From: Sphingobacterium corticibacterium
GTDB lineage: Bacteria; Bacteroidota; Bacteroidia; Sphingobacteriales; Sphingobacteriaceae
DNA length: 64,000 nt
Reading direction: 5' to 3'
Assembly: GCF_004208525.1 (NCBI RefSeq)
Contig: NZ_SGIT01000001.1
Coordinates: forward strand, 1,938,852 to 2,002,851
In this document: positions 1-9,420 of the stretch, piece by piece
Layout: each line of letters begins with the position of its first letter
How positions within the stretch are numbered: position 1 is the stretch's first letter
Notes under the pieces: generated by a model
Seen by the model: the letters and a program-made list of their open reading frames with translations, nothing else
Database searches by the model: none
What the model was told of the DNA's origin: nothing
Made by a program: the position numbers and the translations under genes

Positions 1-2
1 TA

Positions 3-302
3 CTCGCGCTGCCGTTAACGGCCACTATTAAAGTCCTTTTCGACGCTATTCCGTCTATGGAAGCCTTTGGCTTCCTCATTGGCGAACCCGAAAAAGAACA
101 CCTCAAAAGAAACTCGACACAGATTTTACTCATGAAATGGGGAGTTGTCAGAAAACCTAAGAGTTCGAAAAAGGTAGCGGTCGAAATGGAAGTTGACACC
201 GAGACCGTCCCGGAGACTATTACGATGAAATACAAGGAAATCCATGAATCGGAAGAGCTACCGAAAGATGACGACGATGTTGACGCTAATGCAAAATCTT
301 AA
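3..302 (+). CDS. AI-2E family transporter, C-terminal part (partial)
   Basis: The gene enters from the left edge. The frame is open from base 3, and the first readable residues (LPLTATIKVLFDAIPSME) resemble the last membrane-proximal segment of AI-2E/PerM (UPF0118) transporters, eight-helix permease-like proteins of the inner membrane. The remaining ~80 residues are a hydrophilic cytoplasmic tail that is lysine-rich and then acidic (a DDDD run near the end), as is common in this family in Bacteroidota. The stop codon lies inside the 3' end of holA on the opposite strand, giving a 17-bp convergent overlap. The substrate cannot be inferred. The family call rests on a short stretch only. Confidence 0.6.
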   Translation, partial: LALPLTATIKVLFDAIPSMEAFGFLIGEPEKEHLKRNSTQILLMKWGVVRKPKSSKKVAVEMEVDTETVPETITMKYKEIHESEELPKDDDDVDANAKS

Positions 303-1296
303 ATACCAGCTCGCGGATAATTTCTCCATTTTCGGTAAAAGGCCCTATATCGAGACCTTTTGTTTTTAAGTCATACGTACTTAAATAATGGATGACTTCA
401 AACGTCTTTTTCCGATTGAAGTTTCGTGCAGCCATCTCATATTCCTTTAAAAAGAAGGTATGTACACCAAGTTGTTTTGCAGCAACCTGCGGAGATTTGT
501 CGGGTAGATAGTGATATTTTAGAATCTTTGTAAAATAATTACCCAAATTACCGATAACGACCGGTAATGGATTCGATTTCGGATTTGCCGCGAAATAGTC
601 GACAATTTGCATCGCTTTCACCACATTGCGCCTAGCTAGAGCGGATTGCAGTTCGAAGACATTAAAATCTTTACTGATGCCTATATTCTGTTCGATATGT
701 AAGGGTTGGATCTCTTGCTCTTGCGGAACGTTTAAAATCAGCTTATTGATTTCATTGGCGATTTTAGACAAATCCGTCCCCAGGTATTCGGTCATCATAG
801 CAGCTGCTTGCGGATGAATTTGCCGTTGAACGCTGTGAAATTGCGCTGTAACCCACTCCCCTATCTTGTTCTCATAAAGCTTAGCGGATTCGAGGACGAT
901 GCCGCTTTTTTCAAAAGCCTTGTAGATTTTCTTCCGTTTATCGAATTTACTATACTTGTATGCAAATACCAATATGGTAGTAGGTGTTAGATTTTCAAGG
1001 TATTTGAGTAATAATTCTTCTTCGGTTTTCCATTTTAGGTCCTGCGCCTCTTTGATAATAATCAACTGATGATCACTCATCATCGGATAACGCTTTGCCG
1101 CATTGACGATATTCACCATGCTGGTATCTTTTCCATACAAGATGGTTTGATCGAAACCTTTTTGGGCATCATTCAGTACCTGTTCTTCCAACGCATCGCT
1201 TATCAAATCAATATAATAAGATTCGTCTCCATGAAGGAGGTATACGGGACTGTATTTTCTTTTTTTTATATCGGAGAGGATTGTATTTGCATTCAT
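286..1296 (-). CDS. holA: DNA polymerase III subunit delta
   Basis: HolA is the clamp-loader subunit that opens the beta sliding clamp, working with DnaX (tau/gamma) and delta'. The 336-residue length is normal. The N-terminus (SPVYLLHGDESYYID) is the family's degenerate P-loop region, which does not hydrolyse ATP, followed by the helical domain II and the C-terminal collar domain (from about residue 210, VFELQSALARRNVVKAM). dnaX, another clamp-loader gene, lies near the other end of this window. The gene is divergent from the HsdR-N-like gene with only 39 bp between the starts, a neighbour pair I believe recurs in Bacteroidota. No Shine-Dalgarno is visible. Confidence 0.93.
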   Translation of the reverse strand: MNANTILSDIKKRKYSPVYLLHGDESYYIDLISDALEEQVLNDAQKGFDQTILYGKDTSMVNIVNAAKRYPMMSDHQLIIIKEAQDLKWKTEEELLLKYLENLTPTTILVFAYKYSKFDKRKKIYKAFEKSGIVLESAKLYENKIGEWVTAQFHSVQRQIHPQAAAMMTEYLGTDLSKIANEINKLILNVPQEQEIQPLHIEQNIGISKDFNVFELQSALARRNVVKAMQIVDYFAANPKSNPLPVVIGNLGNYFTKILKYHYLPDKSPQVAAKQLGVHTFFLKEYEMAARNFNRKKTFEVIHYLSTYDLKTKGLDIGPFTENGEIIRELVFKILH

Positions 1297-1324
1297 ACCT
1301 TGCGAAAATACGGTTTTAAATTTT

Positions 1325-1332
1325 TACTTTTG
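1325..1332 (+). promoter_or_regulatory. -7 promoter box (TACTTTTG), 3 nt before the ATG
   Basis: A perfect Bacteroidota TAnnTTTG box ends 3 nt before the ATG at 1336. Initiation about 5-7 nt downstream would produce a leaderless mRNA. A possible TTG -33 element lies at 1300-1302, 22 bp upstream. Confidence 0.5.
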
Positions 1333-1335
1333 TGT

Positions 1336-1803
1336 ATGTTTGAGCCGATTCCGTTGAATTTACCCCCATATTCTTCTAAAATAACACAAAAGCTAGACAA
1401 GCTGTTTATTTTTGACGAGCTGCGAAAAAAGGATTTGGTACTCACACCGGAGGAATGGGTAAGGCAGCATTGGGTACATTATCTCCATAAACACAAAGGC
1501 TACCCAAAATCGTTGATGCATATCGAAGGAGGACTGAAATTGAATACGTTGCGAAAACGAAGTGATTTGCTGGTGTTTAACAACAGCGGAAAAAAAATAC
1601 TTTTGGCAGAGTTTAAATCGCCTACTGTCAAAATTACCGAAAAAGTGTTCCAGCAAATTGCCAACTACAACAGTGTCCATAAAATACCGTTACTCGTGGT
1701 TAGCAATGGCTTAAACCACTATTATTGCCGTATACATTTCGAAGAAAATCGGTTCGAGTTTTTATCCGAACTGCCAAATTACAATTCGGTTCTAAATTTG
1801 TAA
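1336..1803 (+). CDS. Solo type I restriction R-subunit N-terminal-like nuclease domain protein
   Basis: A 155-residue protein of the HSDR_N type (PF13588-like, PD-(D/E)XK nuclease fold). The fold's signature is readable: RSDLLVF supplies the metal-binding Asp, and LLAEFKSP supplies the E-x-K pair about 15 residues later. The reading frame is open from 1069, but that upstream part is the antisense of holA. I place the start at the ATG at 1336, which also sits 3 nt behind a perfect -7 box. No helicase motor, HsdM or HsdS is nearby, so this is not a restriction system. The function of such solo domains next to holA is unknown to me; a role in DNA metabolism is inference. Confidence 0.75.
   Translation: MFEPIPLNLPPYSSKITQKLDKLFIFDELRKKDLVLTPEEWVRQHWVHYLHKHKGYPKSLMHIEGGLKLNTLRKRSDLLVFNNSGKKILLAEFKSPTVKITEKVFQQIANYNSVHKIPLLVVSNGLNHYYCRIHFEENRFEFLSELPNYNSVLNL
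1793..1800 (+). promoter_or_regulatory. Candidate -7 box for clpPX (TAAATTTG)
   Basis: A perfect TAnnTTTG box overlaps the last codons of the upstream gene (its stop codon begins one base later). It would give a leader of about 55 nt before the clpP ATG at 1863. No clear -33 element is seen. Confidence 0.35.
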
Positions 1804-1862
1804 CACATATTGAAATTATAATTTTATATTAGTCTTTGGAAAATAGAAAAAAACAGAACAGC

Positions 1863-2561
1863 ATGAATATAGATAAAAACGAATTTAGAAAATATGCTAT
1901 CAAGCATCATCGTATCGGAAGTCAACATGTAGATGGTTTTATTTCTCGTGTACAACAAAACATGCCAACAAACCTCACCCCTTACATCATTGAGGAGCGC
2001 CAGTTAAATGTTGCACAGATGGATGTATTTTCACGCTTGATGATGGACCGTATTATTTTTCTAGGGGATGCAATCAATGACCAAGTGGCGAATATCGTAC
2101 AAGCACAGTTGTTGTTTTTACAGTCTACCGATGCCCAACGCGATATTCAAATCTATATTAACTCGCCTGGCGGAAGCGTATACGCTGGATTAGGTATTTA
2201 TGACACCATGCAATATATTGCACCGGATGTTGCTACGATCTGTACCGGAATGGCGGCTTCCATGGGCGCTGTATTGCTAGTTGCCGGCGCGAAAGGTAAA
2301 CGTGCGGCTTTAAAACACGCACGTGTCATGATTCACCAACCATCTGGTGGTGCACAGGGTGTGGCGTCCGATATGGAGATCAATCTGCGCGAAATGTTGA
2401 AATTAAAAGAAGAATTATACACCATCATTTCCGAACATTCAGGTCAATCCTACGAGTGGGTAGAAAAGTCATCCGATCGTGATTATTGGATGAAAGCATT
2501 GGAAGCGAAAGAGTTTGGTATGATTGATGAGGTATTATTACCCAAAAAAGAAGTTAAATAA
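1863..2561 (+). CDS. clpP: ATP-dependent Clp protease proteolytic subunit
   Basis: ClpP forms the tetradecameric serine-peptidase chamber that degrades proteins fed in by ClpX. The catalytic triad is readable in the 232-residue product: Ser133 in GMAASMGAVL, His158 in VMIHQPSGG, and probably Asp207 in SSDRDYW by spacing from the His. The frame opens earlier with a TTG at 1836, but the ATG at 1863 gives a natural start. The N-terminal extension of about 40 residues before the conserved core is longer than in E. coli and I believe usual for Bacteroidota. clpX starts 11 bp after the stop, so the two form an operon. Confidence 0.95.
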   Translation: MNIDKNEFRKYAIKHHRIGSQHVDGFISRVQQNMPTNLTPYIIEERQLNVAQMDVFSRLMMDRIIFLGDAINDQVANIVQAQLLFLQSTDAQRDIQIYINSPGGSVYAGLGIYDTMQYIAPDVATICTGMAASMGAVLLVAGAKGKRAALKHARVMIHQPSGGAQGVASDMEINLREMLKLKEELYTIISEHSGQSYEWVEKSSDRDYWMKALEAKEFGMIDEVLLPKKEVK

Positions 2562-2571
2562 CAATTAATCA

Positions 2572-3822
2572 ATGAGTAAGATTAATAATAGAGACGTCCG
2601 TTGCTCCTTTTGCGGCATCAGTAAAAATGATGCCCAGATGCTTATTGCGGGTGATGGGGCTCATATTTGTGATCGCTGCGTGACACAGGCCGGTGAGATT
2701 TTGGCCGAAGAGCTGAAACAACGAAAAAGCAAATCGTTGCAAACAACCTTAAAATTAGTCCGTCCAACAGAGATAAAGCAACATCTTGACCAATATGTAA
2801 TCGGTCAGGACGATGCTAAAAAAGTGATTTCCGTAGCGGTATATAACCATTATAAACGGTTGAACCAAAAGGTAGATAAAGATGAGATTGAAATCGAAAA
2901 ATCAAATCTTATTATCGTGGGAGAAACTGGAACAGGAAAAACCTTGTTGGCAAAAACTGTTGCAAAGATATTAAACGTTCCTTTCTGTATTGTGGATGCT
3001 ACTGTTTTGACAGAAGCGGGTTACGTAGGGGAGGATGTGGAAAGTATTTTAACCCGCTTATTGCAAGCTGCGGATTACGATGTTGCGGCGGCTGAAAGAG
3101 GTATCATCTATATCGATGAGATCGATAAAATCGCCCGGAAGAGTGACAATCCTTCCATTACAAGAGATGTATCAGGCGAGGGTGTACAACAAGCGTTATT
3201 GAAAATTCTAGAGGGTACAAACGTAAATGTACCACCACAAGGGGGTCGTAAACACCCCGACCAGAAAATGATTTCCGTGAATACCAGCAATATTCTCTTC
3301 CTGTGTGGAGGAGCATTCGACGGCATTCAAAAGAAGATAGCCAATCGCTTGCGCACACAAACAGTTGGCTATAAAATGAAGGAGGAAGAACAGGATGTGG
3401 ACCTTAACAATCTGTATAAATATATTACGCCACTAGACTTAAAGAACTTCGGACTTATTCCGGAACTAATTGGTCGTTTGCCCGTATTAACGTATTTGAA
3501 TCCGTTGGATAAAGAGACCTTATTAAGTATCCTAACAGAGCCCAAAAATTCCTTGATCAAGCAATATGTAAAGTTATTCCAGTACGAAGATATTGAATTG
3601 GTGTTTGATAAAGATGTTTATGATTTTATTGTAGACAAAGCATGGGAATTCAAATTAGGTGCCCGGGGCTTACGTAGTATTTGTGAGGCCATCATGCTTG
3701 ATGCCATGTTTGAACTACCGACAAGTAAAGAGGAGGATAATGCAAAAGTCTTGCATATAACGCTAGATTATGCGAAGCAGAAGTTTGCAAAATCAGACAT
3801 AAAAAAATTGCATGTCGCTTAA
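2572..3822 (+). CDS. clpX: ATP-dependent Clp protease ATP-binding subunit ClpX
   Basis: ClpX is the AAA+ unfoldase that recognises tagged substrates and threads them into ClpP. The 416-residue product has the N-terminal C4 zinc-binding domain (Cys11, Cys14, Cys33, Cys36), Walker A GETGTGKT near residue 117, the pore loop GYVGEDV, Walker [10 protein letters not shown] and the sensor-2 motif GARGLR in the C-terminal small domain. It follows clpP by 11 bp, and a strong intrinsic terminator begins 43 bp past its stop, closing the operon. Confidence 0.97.
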   Translation: MSKINNRDVRCSFCGISKNDAQMLIAGDGAHICDRCVTQAGEILAEELKQRKSKSLQTTLKLVRPTEIKQHLDQYVIGQDDAKKVISVAVYNHYKRLNQKVDKDEIEIEKSNLIIVGETGTGKTLLAKTVAKILNVPFCIVDATVLTEAGYVGEDVESILTRLLQAADYDVAAAERGIIYIDEIDKIARKSDNPSITRDVSGEGVQQALLKILEGTNVNVPPQGGRKHPDQKMISVNTSNILFLCGGAFDGIQKKIANRLRTQTVGYKMKEEEQDVDLNNLYKYITPLDLKNFGLIPELIGRLPVLTYLNPLDKETLLSILTEPKNSLIKQYVKLFQYEDIELVFDKDVYDFIVDKAWEFKLGARGLRSICEAIMLDAMFELPTSKEEDNAKVLHITLDYAKQKFAKSDIKKLHVA

Positions 3823-3864
3823 AATACAATCTGCATGCAGGGGCGTCCAGCATTTATTTTAATG

Positions 3865-3897
3865 AAAAATCCCTCAACAATGTTGGGGGATTTTTGT
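3865..3897 (+). terminator. Rho-independent terminator of clpPX
   Basis: A near-perfect 15-bp inverted repeat (3865-3879 with 3881-3895, one G-T wobble) has a GC core and a T-run at its 3' edge, between clpX and the AMP nucleosidase gene. Confidence 0.85.
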
Positions 3898-3934
3898 ATT
3901 TTGAAACCATTGTTTTACTAATCAAAAAGTGCTT

Positions 3935-4753
3935 ATGACGAAGAAGAAGAAAACAGTAGAGACGCCGGTTACACCCGGATTAAGTACGAAAGAGGATATT
4001 GTGACGAATTGGTTGCCCCGCTATACGGGATGCCCACTGGAAGAATTTGAGCCGTACGTATTGTTGACGAATTTTTCAAAATACGTCAAAATGTTTTCCG
4101 AGATGCACGACAATGCGCCTATCTACGGCGAGGATAAAGCCATGCAAGCCTGTACGGCAGGTGGCATAACCATGATCAATTTCGGCATGGGAAGCCCGAT
4201 GGCAGCGACAGCGATGGATCTTCTATCTGCCATTGCTCCGCAAGCCGTTTTGTTCTTGGGCAAAACAGGTGGATTAAAAAAGAAAATTCCTGTTGGAGAA
4301 CTTATTTTACCTATCGCCGCGGTGAGGGGTGAAGGTACATCCAATGACTATTTCCCGCCTGAAGTTCCGTCACTCCCCGCCTTTGCTTTACAAAAAGCAA
4401 TTTCGACAACAATCCGGGATTACTCGTTGGATTATTGGACAGGTACGGTTTATACGACCAATAGGCGCGTGTGGGAACACGATAAAGCATTTAAAAAATA
4501 CCTGAAGAGCATACGGGCAATGGCCGTTGACATGGAAACAGCTACCATATTTAGTGTGGGGTTCGCCAATAAAATTCCAACCGGGGCTCTCCTACTAGTT
4601 TCCGATCAGCCTATGGTACCGGATGGTGTAAAAACGGCGGAAAGTGATCTAACGGTAACGGAGAAATATGTGGAAACCCATTTAAAAATCGGAATAGACG
4701 CTTTAAAGCAGCTCATCAATAATGGGTTAACCGTTAAACATTTGAAGTTTTAG
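3935..4753 (+). CDS. amn: AMP nucleosidase
   Basis: Predicted to split AMP into adenine and ribose 5-phosphate, linking adenylate turnover to purine salvage. The 272-residue product matches the short Bacteroidota-type AMP nucleosidase: a phosphorylase fold with the glycine-rich segment NFGMGSPMAA, the central FLGKTGGLK stretch and the conserved AVDMETATIF motif of nucleoside phosphorylases, followed by LLVSDQPM. An upstream in-frame GTG exists at 3929; the ATG at 3935 is preferred. It is flanked by the clpX terminator and converges on the FtsB/DivIC-like gene with an 8-bp gap, so it is probably monocistronic. Confidence 0.85.
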   Translation: MTKKKKTVETPVTPGLSTKEDIVTNWLPRYTGCPLEEFEPYVLLTNFSKYVKMFSEMHDNAPIYGEDKAMQACTAGGITMINFGMGSPMAATAMDLLSAIAPQAVLFLGKTGGLKKKIPVGELILPIAAVRGEGTSNDYFPPEVPSLPAFALQKAISTTIRDYSLDYWTGTVYTTNRRVWEHDKAFKKYLKSIRAMAVDMETATIFSVGFANKIPTGALLLVSDQPMVPDGVKTAESDLTVTEKYVETHLKIGIDALKQLINNGLTVKHLKF

Positions 4754-4761
4754 GTTTAAGT

Positions 4762-5061
4762 TTATTGTTTCGGTTCAACATGCTGGATGACGTAAATATC
4801 TTCGTTATCCTTTTTCATTTTGTAACGTTCTCTGGCAATACGTTGAATTTCACGAGGACTGTACTGTACATCTTCTATGGCTTGCTCTATCCGGGTAATT
4901 TCAGATTCGTAGAATTCTCTTTCGCGTTCTAATTTATTTTTTTCTTGTTGATAGGCAAATTGTGTGCTGAAATCGTATCGATCAAAAAAACACATCCAAA
5001 TAAAAAACGCTACACCTGCGATAAGGTATTTATTCTGAATCAAAGCAAGGAACCGCTTCAT
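4762..5061 (-). CDS. Septum formation initiator family protein (DivIC/FtsB-like)
   Basis: A small bitopic division protein expected to bridge FtsL and FtsQ/DivIB in the divisome. The 99-residue product has a short cytoplasmic N-terminus, one membrane helix (about residues 11-27, LIAGVAFFIWMCFF), a charged coiled coil (KLEREREFYESEITRIE) and the family's typical tail (SPREIQRIARERYKMKK). An upstream ATG at 5088 would add nine residues; the later start places the helix as in relatives. It lies downstream of eno on the same strand, but a strong hairpin separates them, so read-through from eno is probably limited. Confidence 0.85.
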   Translation of the reverse strand: MKRFLALIQNKYLIAGVAFFIWMCFFDRYDFSTQFAYQQEKNKLEREREFYESEITRIEQAIEDVQYSPREIQRIARERYKMKKDNEDIYVIQHVEPKQ

Positions 5062-5111
5062 AAAGGCAAAGTTTAAAAATCCTGCCATAAAGATAACACA
5101 AATTAGGTAAT

Positions 5112-5147
5112 AAAAACAAGGGGAAGCTTTTACTTCCCCTTGTTTTT
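5112..5147 (-). terminator. Rho-independent terminator of eno
   Basis: A perfect 15-bp inverted repeat (5112-5126 with 5133-5147) with a 6-nt loop, starting 2 bp past the eno stop. On the minus strand it ends in a T-run. The A/T edges make it potentially bidirectional. Confidence 0.85.
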
Positions 5148-5148
5148 A

Positions 5149-6456
<1,308 letters not shown>

Positions 6457-6479
6457 TTATATTAGTTTCGTTTTCAATC

Positions 6480-6500
6480 TTAGTGTATAAAACACACTAA
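6480..6500. promoter_or_regulatory. 7-bp inverted repeat in the eno leader region
   Basis: TTAGTGT and ACACTAA are perfectly inverted with a 7-nt spacer, between the carA stop and the eno start. It could be an operator or a weak AT-rich terminator for carA. The stem is AT-rich and could be chance. Confidence 0.25.
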
Positions 6501-6549
6501 AATACTATTTATAATTAGCATAGCCAAATTGTATGTATCTCTATTTGTA

Positions 6550-7650
6550 TCATGCTTTCACCATAGCAATGAAATCATCAAACAGGTAGCGTGAGTCGTG
6601 AGGACCTGGCGATGATTCCGGGTGATACTGTACGGAGAAGGCTTTCTTTCCTTTTAATCGGATTCCCTCAATCGAATTATCATTTAAGTTGATGTGCGTC
6701 ACCTCTACTTTATCTGACTTCTCCAGATCTTCCGCTACGACACTAAATCCGTGGTTTTGTGAGGTAATCTCACACCGATTTGCAATTATATTTTTTACCG
6801 GATGATTTATACCGCGATGTCCATTATGCATTTTTTCTGTACGGATTCCGTGTGCCAAGGCTAGCATCTGATGCCCCAAACATATACCAAACATCGGCTT
6901 GTCTGCGGCTACAATCTCTTTGATCGTCTCTATCGCATAATCTATTGCTGCCGGATCACCAGGACCGTTGGATATAAAATATCCGTCGGGATTCCATTCC
7001 TCCATTTCTTTAAAGGTAGTCTTGGCTGGAAATACTTTAGCATAGACTTGGCGTGCATCAAAGTTGCGTAAAATATTCTTTTTGATTCCTAAATCTAATA
7101 CGGCTATACGGGTAGGAGCACCTTCTTCTCCGTAAAAATAAGGTTCTTTAGTCGATACGACAGAAGATAACTCTAAACCCTCCATAGACGGCACTTGTGC
7201 GAGCTTGGCCTTCAATTCGGCGACATCCAACGTTTCCGATGATATAATGGCATTCATCGCACCTTTGTTTCGTATGTGACGCACTAATGAACGGGTATCA
7301 ATATCCGATATGCCAACTAAATTTTCTTCTTCAAAATAGGTTTGAATAGATCTGTCTGCCATCTGACGGCTATAATTGATATTATAGTTTTTGCAGACCA
7401 AACCGGCAATTTGAATTTTTTCAGATTCTGTATCGTCCTCGTCGATTCCGTAATTACCAATATGCGCATTGGTCGTTACCATGATCTGCCCGTAGTAGGA
7501 TGGATCTGTAAAGATTTCCTGGTAACCGGTCGTACCTGTATTAAAACAGATCTCGCCTGTCGTTGTACCGATTTTTCCGGCTGCCTTACCGTGATAAACC
7601 GTTCCATCTTCAAGCACCAAAATGGCTGGTAGTTTACTGTAGTTGGTCAT
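6550..7650 (-). CDS. carA: Carbamoyl-phosphate synthase small subunit (glutaminase)
   Basis: Releases ammonia from glutamine for carbamoyl phosphate, the precursor of pyrimidines and arginine. The 366-residue product has the N-terminal CPSase_sm domain (LVLEDGTVYHG, FNTGTTGYQEI) and a class I glutamine amidotransferase domain from about residue 180. The nucleophile is the Cys in MFGICLGHQ, and the His-Glu pair is in VQYHPESSPG. No carB is adjacent; the large subunit must lie elsewhere. It is separated from the upstream rseP group by a terminator, so it has its own promoter. Confidence 0.95.
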   Translation of the reverse strand: MTNYSKLPAILVLEDGTVYHGKAAGKIGTTTGEICFNTGTTGYQEIFTDPSYYGQIMVTTNAHIGNYGIDEDDTESEKIQIAGLVCKNYNINYSRQMADRSIQTYFEEENLVGISDIDTRSLVRHIRNKGAMNAIISSETLDVAELKAKLAQVPSMEGLELSSVVSTKEPYFYGEEGAPTRIAVLDLGIKKNILRNFDARQVYAKVFPAKTTFKEMEEWNPDGYFISNGPGDPAAIDYAIETIKEIVAADKPMFGICLGHQMLALAHGIRTEKMHNGHRGINHPVKNIIANRCEITSQNHGFSVVAEDLEKSDKVEVTHINLNDNSIEGIRLKGKKAFSVQYHPESSPGPHDSRYLFDDFIAMVKA

Positions 7651-7707
7651 TCGCTTATTCCTCTATTTAAATATTTCCTGTAATCTTTTTCTTGTAGCTA
7701 TAGACAT

Positions 7708-7727
7708 AAAAAAAGCCCAAACGGGCT
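7708..7727 (-). terminator. Intrinsic terminator after ywbE
   Basis: On the minus strand the stem AGCCC-GTTT-GGGCT is followed by seven T residues. It ends the dxr-rseP-ywbE group before carA. The stem is short but the T-run is strong. Confidence 0.6.
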
Positions 7728-7863
7728 AAAAATAAATCAAATATGTAGTGAATCAATGTAAACATTGAAACTTTGCGATATTGCGACGAGACATGTTACC
7801 TGATTTTTCACGGGAGACAAAGGTAACAAATAAAACGTTCTTTCACAAATGATGAGATATAAA

Positions 7864-8064
7864 TTATAACTCTTCCAATATCTCTTGTACCCGGCCAATC
7901 TGACCATCATCCAATCGTACCTTAATACCTCGATGATGAAAAGGTGCCGAAGTAAGCAAATCCTTTACAATACCTTCTGTCAATCTACCCGTACGTTGAT
8001 CTTTTTTCAACACAATATTCACCAGCATACCCGGCTTGATATTCGCTCTTGTTTTTCCATCCAT
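7864..8064 (-). CDS. YwbE family protein (DUF2196)
   Basis: A 66-residue basic protein matching the YwbE family: the start GKTRANIKPGMLVNIVLK, the middle TGRLTEGIVKDLLT, and the end GIKVRLDDGQIGRVQEI. The fold suggests a small beta-barrel of KOW or S1-like type, possibly contacting nucleic acid, but no function is established that I know of. It is the last gene of a same-strand run after rseP, with a 12-bp gap. Confidence 0.85.
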   Translation of the reverse strand: MDGKTRANIKPGMLVNIVLKKDQRTGRLTEGIVKDLLTSAPFHHRGIKVRLDDGQIGRVQEILEEL

Positions 8065-8076
8065 AGCTTAACGAGA

Positions 8077-9396
8077 CTACCATTTTATAATATCATTCCC
8101 AAGGGTAAATAGCATCAGTGCAATTAAGATGAAGAAACCAACCATTTGGGCTTTCTCGAGGAAATTGTCACTTAGTGGTTTACCTTGGATCATCTCTACC
8201 AACAAAAACAATACATGTCCACCATCCAATGCAGGTATCGGGAGAAGGTTCATAAATGCCAATGCCATGGAAAGCATCCCCACTAAGCTCCAAAAGCGTA
8301 GCCAATTGACTTCCGTCCCAAACATCTTTGCGATGCCCACAGGCCCTGACAAGGCTTTATCCGCACGTACATCGCCTTTAAAAATCTTACCGAATCCCTT
8401 GATATTAACCGTAATCACTTCAAAAGCTCGCTTTGTGCCAATCGGCAAAGACTCTAAGAAACCGTATGTATGTGCAGTAACGGGTAGATCTTCCATCGTT
8501 AAGGAGACACCAACCGTGGCAGTAGAATCTACCCGACCGGCCAAACTCAATTCCTGACCATCTCGCATAACGCTGACGTTTATCGGCTTATCGACATTCT
8601 TTTTAATTTCGTCCGAAAACTGATCAAAAAACACCGTTGGGATGCCATTGACAGCCAGAATACTATCCCCTACCTGAAACTGCATACGCTCGGCCTCCGA
8701 ACCTTTCTGGACTTCGCCTACACTTCTCATTTTACGGCGAGGCTGTGCAAATTCAAATGCTTTATGATCAGCGACCTTATTCAAAATATCAGTAGGCACG
8801 TTTATTTCTTGCTGTTCACCCTGTCTCTCTATTGTAAGAACGGCTCCGCCCATCATGACATCTGCTCCCAATACATCGGTATTGAAGGCTACTGCAGGTT
8901 TGCCATTGACCATTAAAACCTTATCTCCAGGCTCAATGCCTACTTCCTTACCGATAATACCCGGAACCACGCCATAAGCTAATTTGCTGTTATCAATATC
9001 GCTCTCTCCATAACTAAACGCTAACATCCAAAAAACAACGATTCCCACAATGACGTTAACAATGATCCCGCCCAACATCACAATAAGACGTTGCCACGCA
9101 GGTTTAGAACGAAACTCCCAGGGTTGGGGTTCTTGTTTCAGCTGCTCGGTATCCATGGATTCGTCAATCATACCCGCAATCTTCACGTATCCACCCAACG
9201 GTAGCCAACCAATCCCGTACTCACAGCCTTTATAATTAAACTTAAAAAGTTTGGCACCCCATGCATCAAAGAAAAGGTAAAATTTTTCTACTTTAATACC
9301 GAATGCTCTCGCAGCCAGAAAGTGTCCCAGCTCGTGCAATATTATCAAAATCGACAGGCCTAAAATAACCTGTCCAATCATTATCAATGTTCCCAT
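8077..9396 (-). CDS. rseP: RIP metalloprotease RseP (site-2 protease family)
   Basis: An intramembrane zinc protease that cleaves anti-sigma factors and leftover signal peptides within the inner membrane. The 439-residue protein has the HELGH zinc motif in its first helix (His21, Glu22, His25), two PDZ-like periplasmic domains (about residues 120-200 and 205-290) and the second zinc-site motif PALDGGH followed by the last helices. It lies immediately downstream of dxr (24-bp gap), a gene pairing common across bacteria. No anti-sigma gene is adjacent. Confidence 0.93.
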   Translation of the reverse strand: MGTLIMIGQVILGLSILIILHELGHFLAARAFGIKVEKFYLFFDAWGAKLFKFNYKGCEYGIGWLPLGGYVKIAGMIDESMDTEQLKQEPQPWEFRSKPAWQRLIVMLGGIIVNVIVGIVVFWMLAFSYGESDIDNSKLAYGVVPGIIGKEVGIEPGDKVLMVNGKPAVAFNTDVLGADVMMGGAVLTIERQGEQQEINVPTDILNKVADHKAFEFAQPRRKMRSVGEVQKGSEAERMQFQVGDSILAVNGIPTVFFDQFSDEIKKNVDKPINVSVMRDGQELSLAGRVDSTATVGVSLTMEDLPVTAHTYGFLESLPIGTKRAFEVITVNIKGFGKIFKGDVRADKALSGPVGIAKMFGTEVNWLRFWSLVGMLSMALAFMNLLPIPALDGGHVLFLLVEMIQGKPLSDNFLEKAQMVGFFILIALMLFTLGNDIIKW

Positions 9397-9420
9397 TTAT
9401 TAAATTAATCTTCTTATTTC

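Noticed and set aside
1069..1335. Longer N-terminus for the HsdR-N-like protein
   Set aside because: The extra frame is the antisense of holA and ignores the -7 box placed 3 nt before the ATG at 1336.
1336..1803. Restriction-modification system
   Set aside because: Only a nuclease-like domain is present; no methyltransferase, specificity subunit or helicase motor exists nearby.
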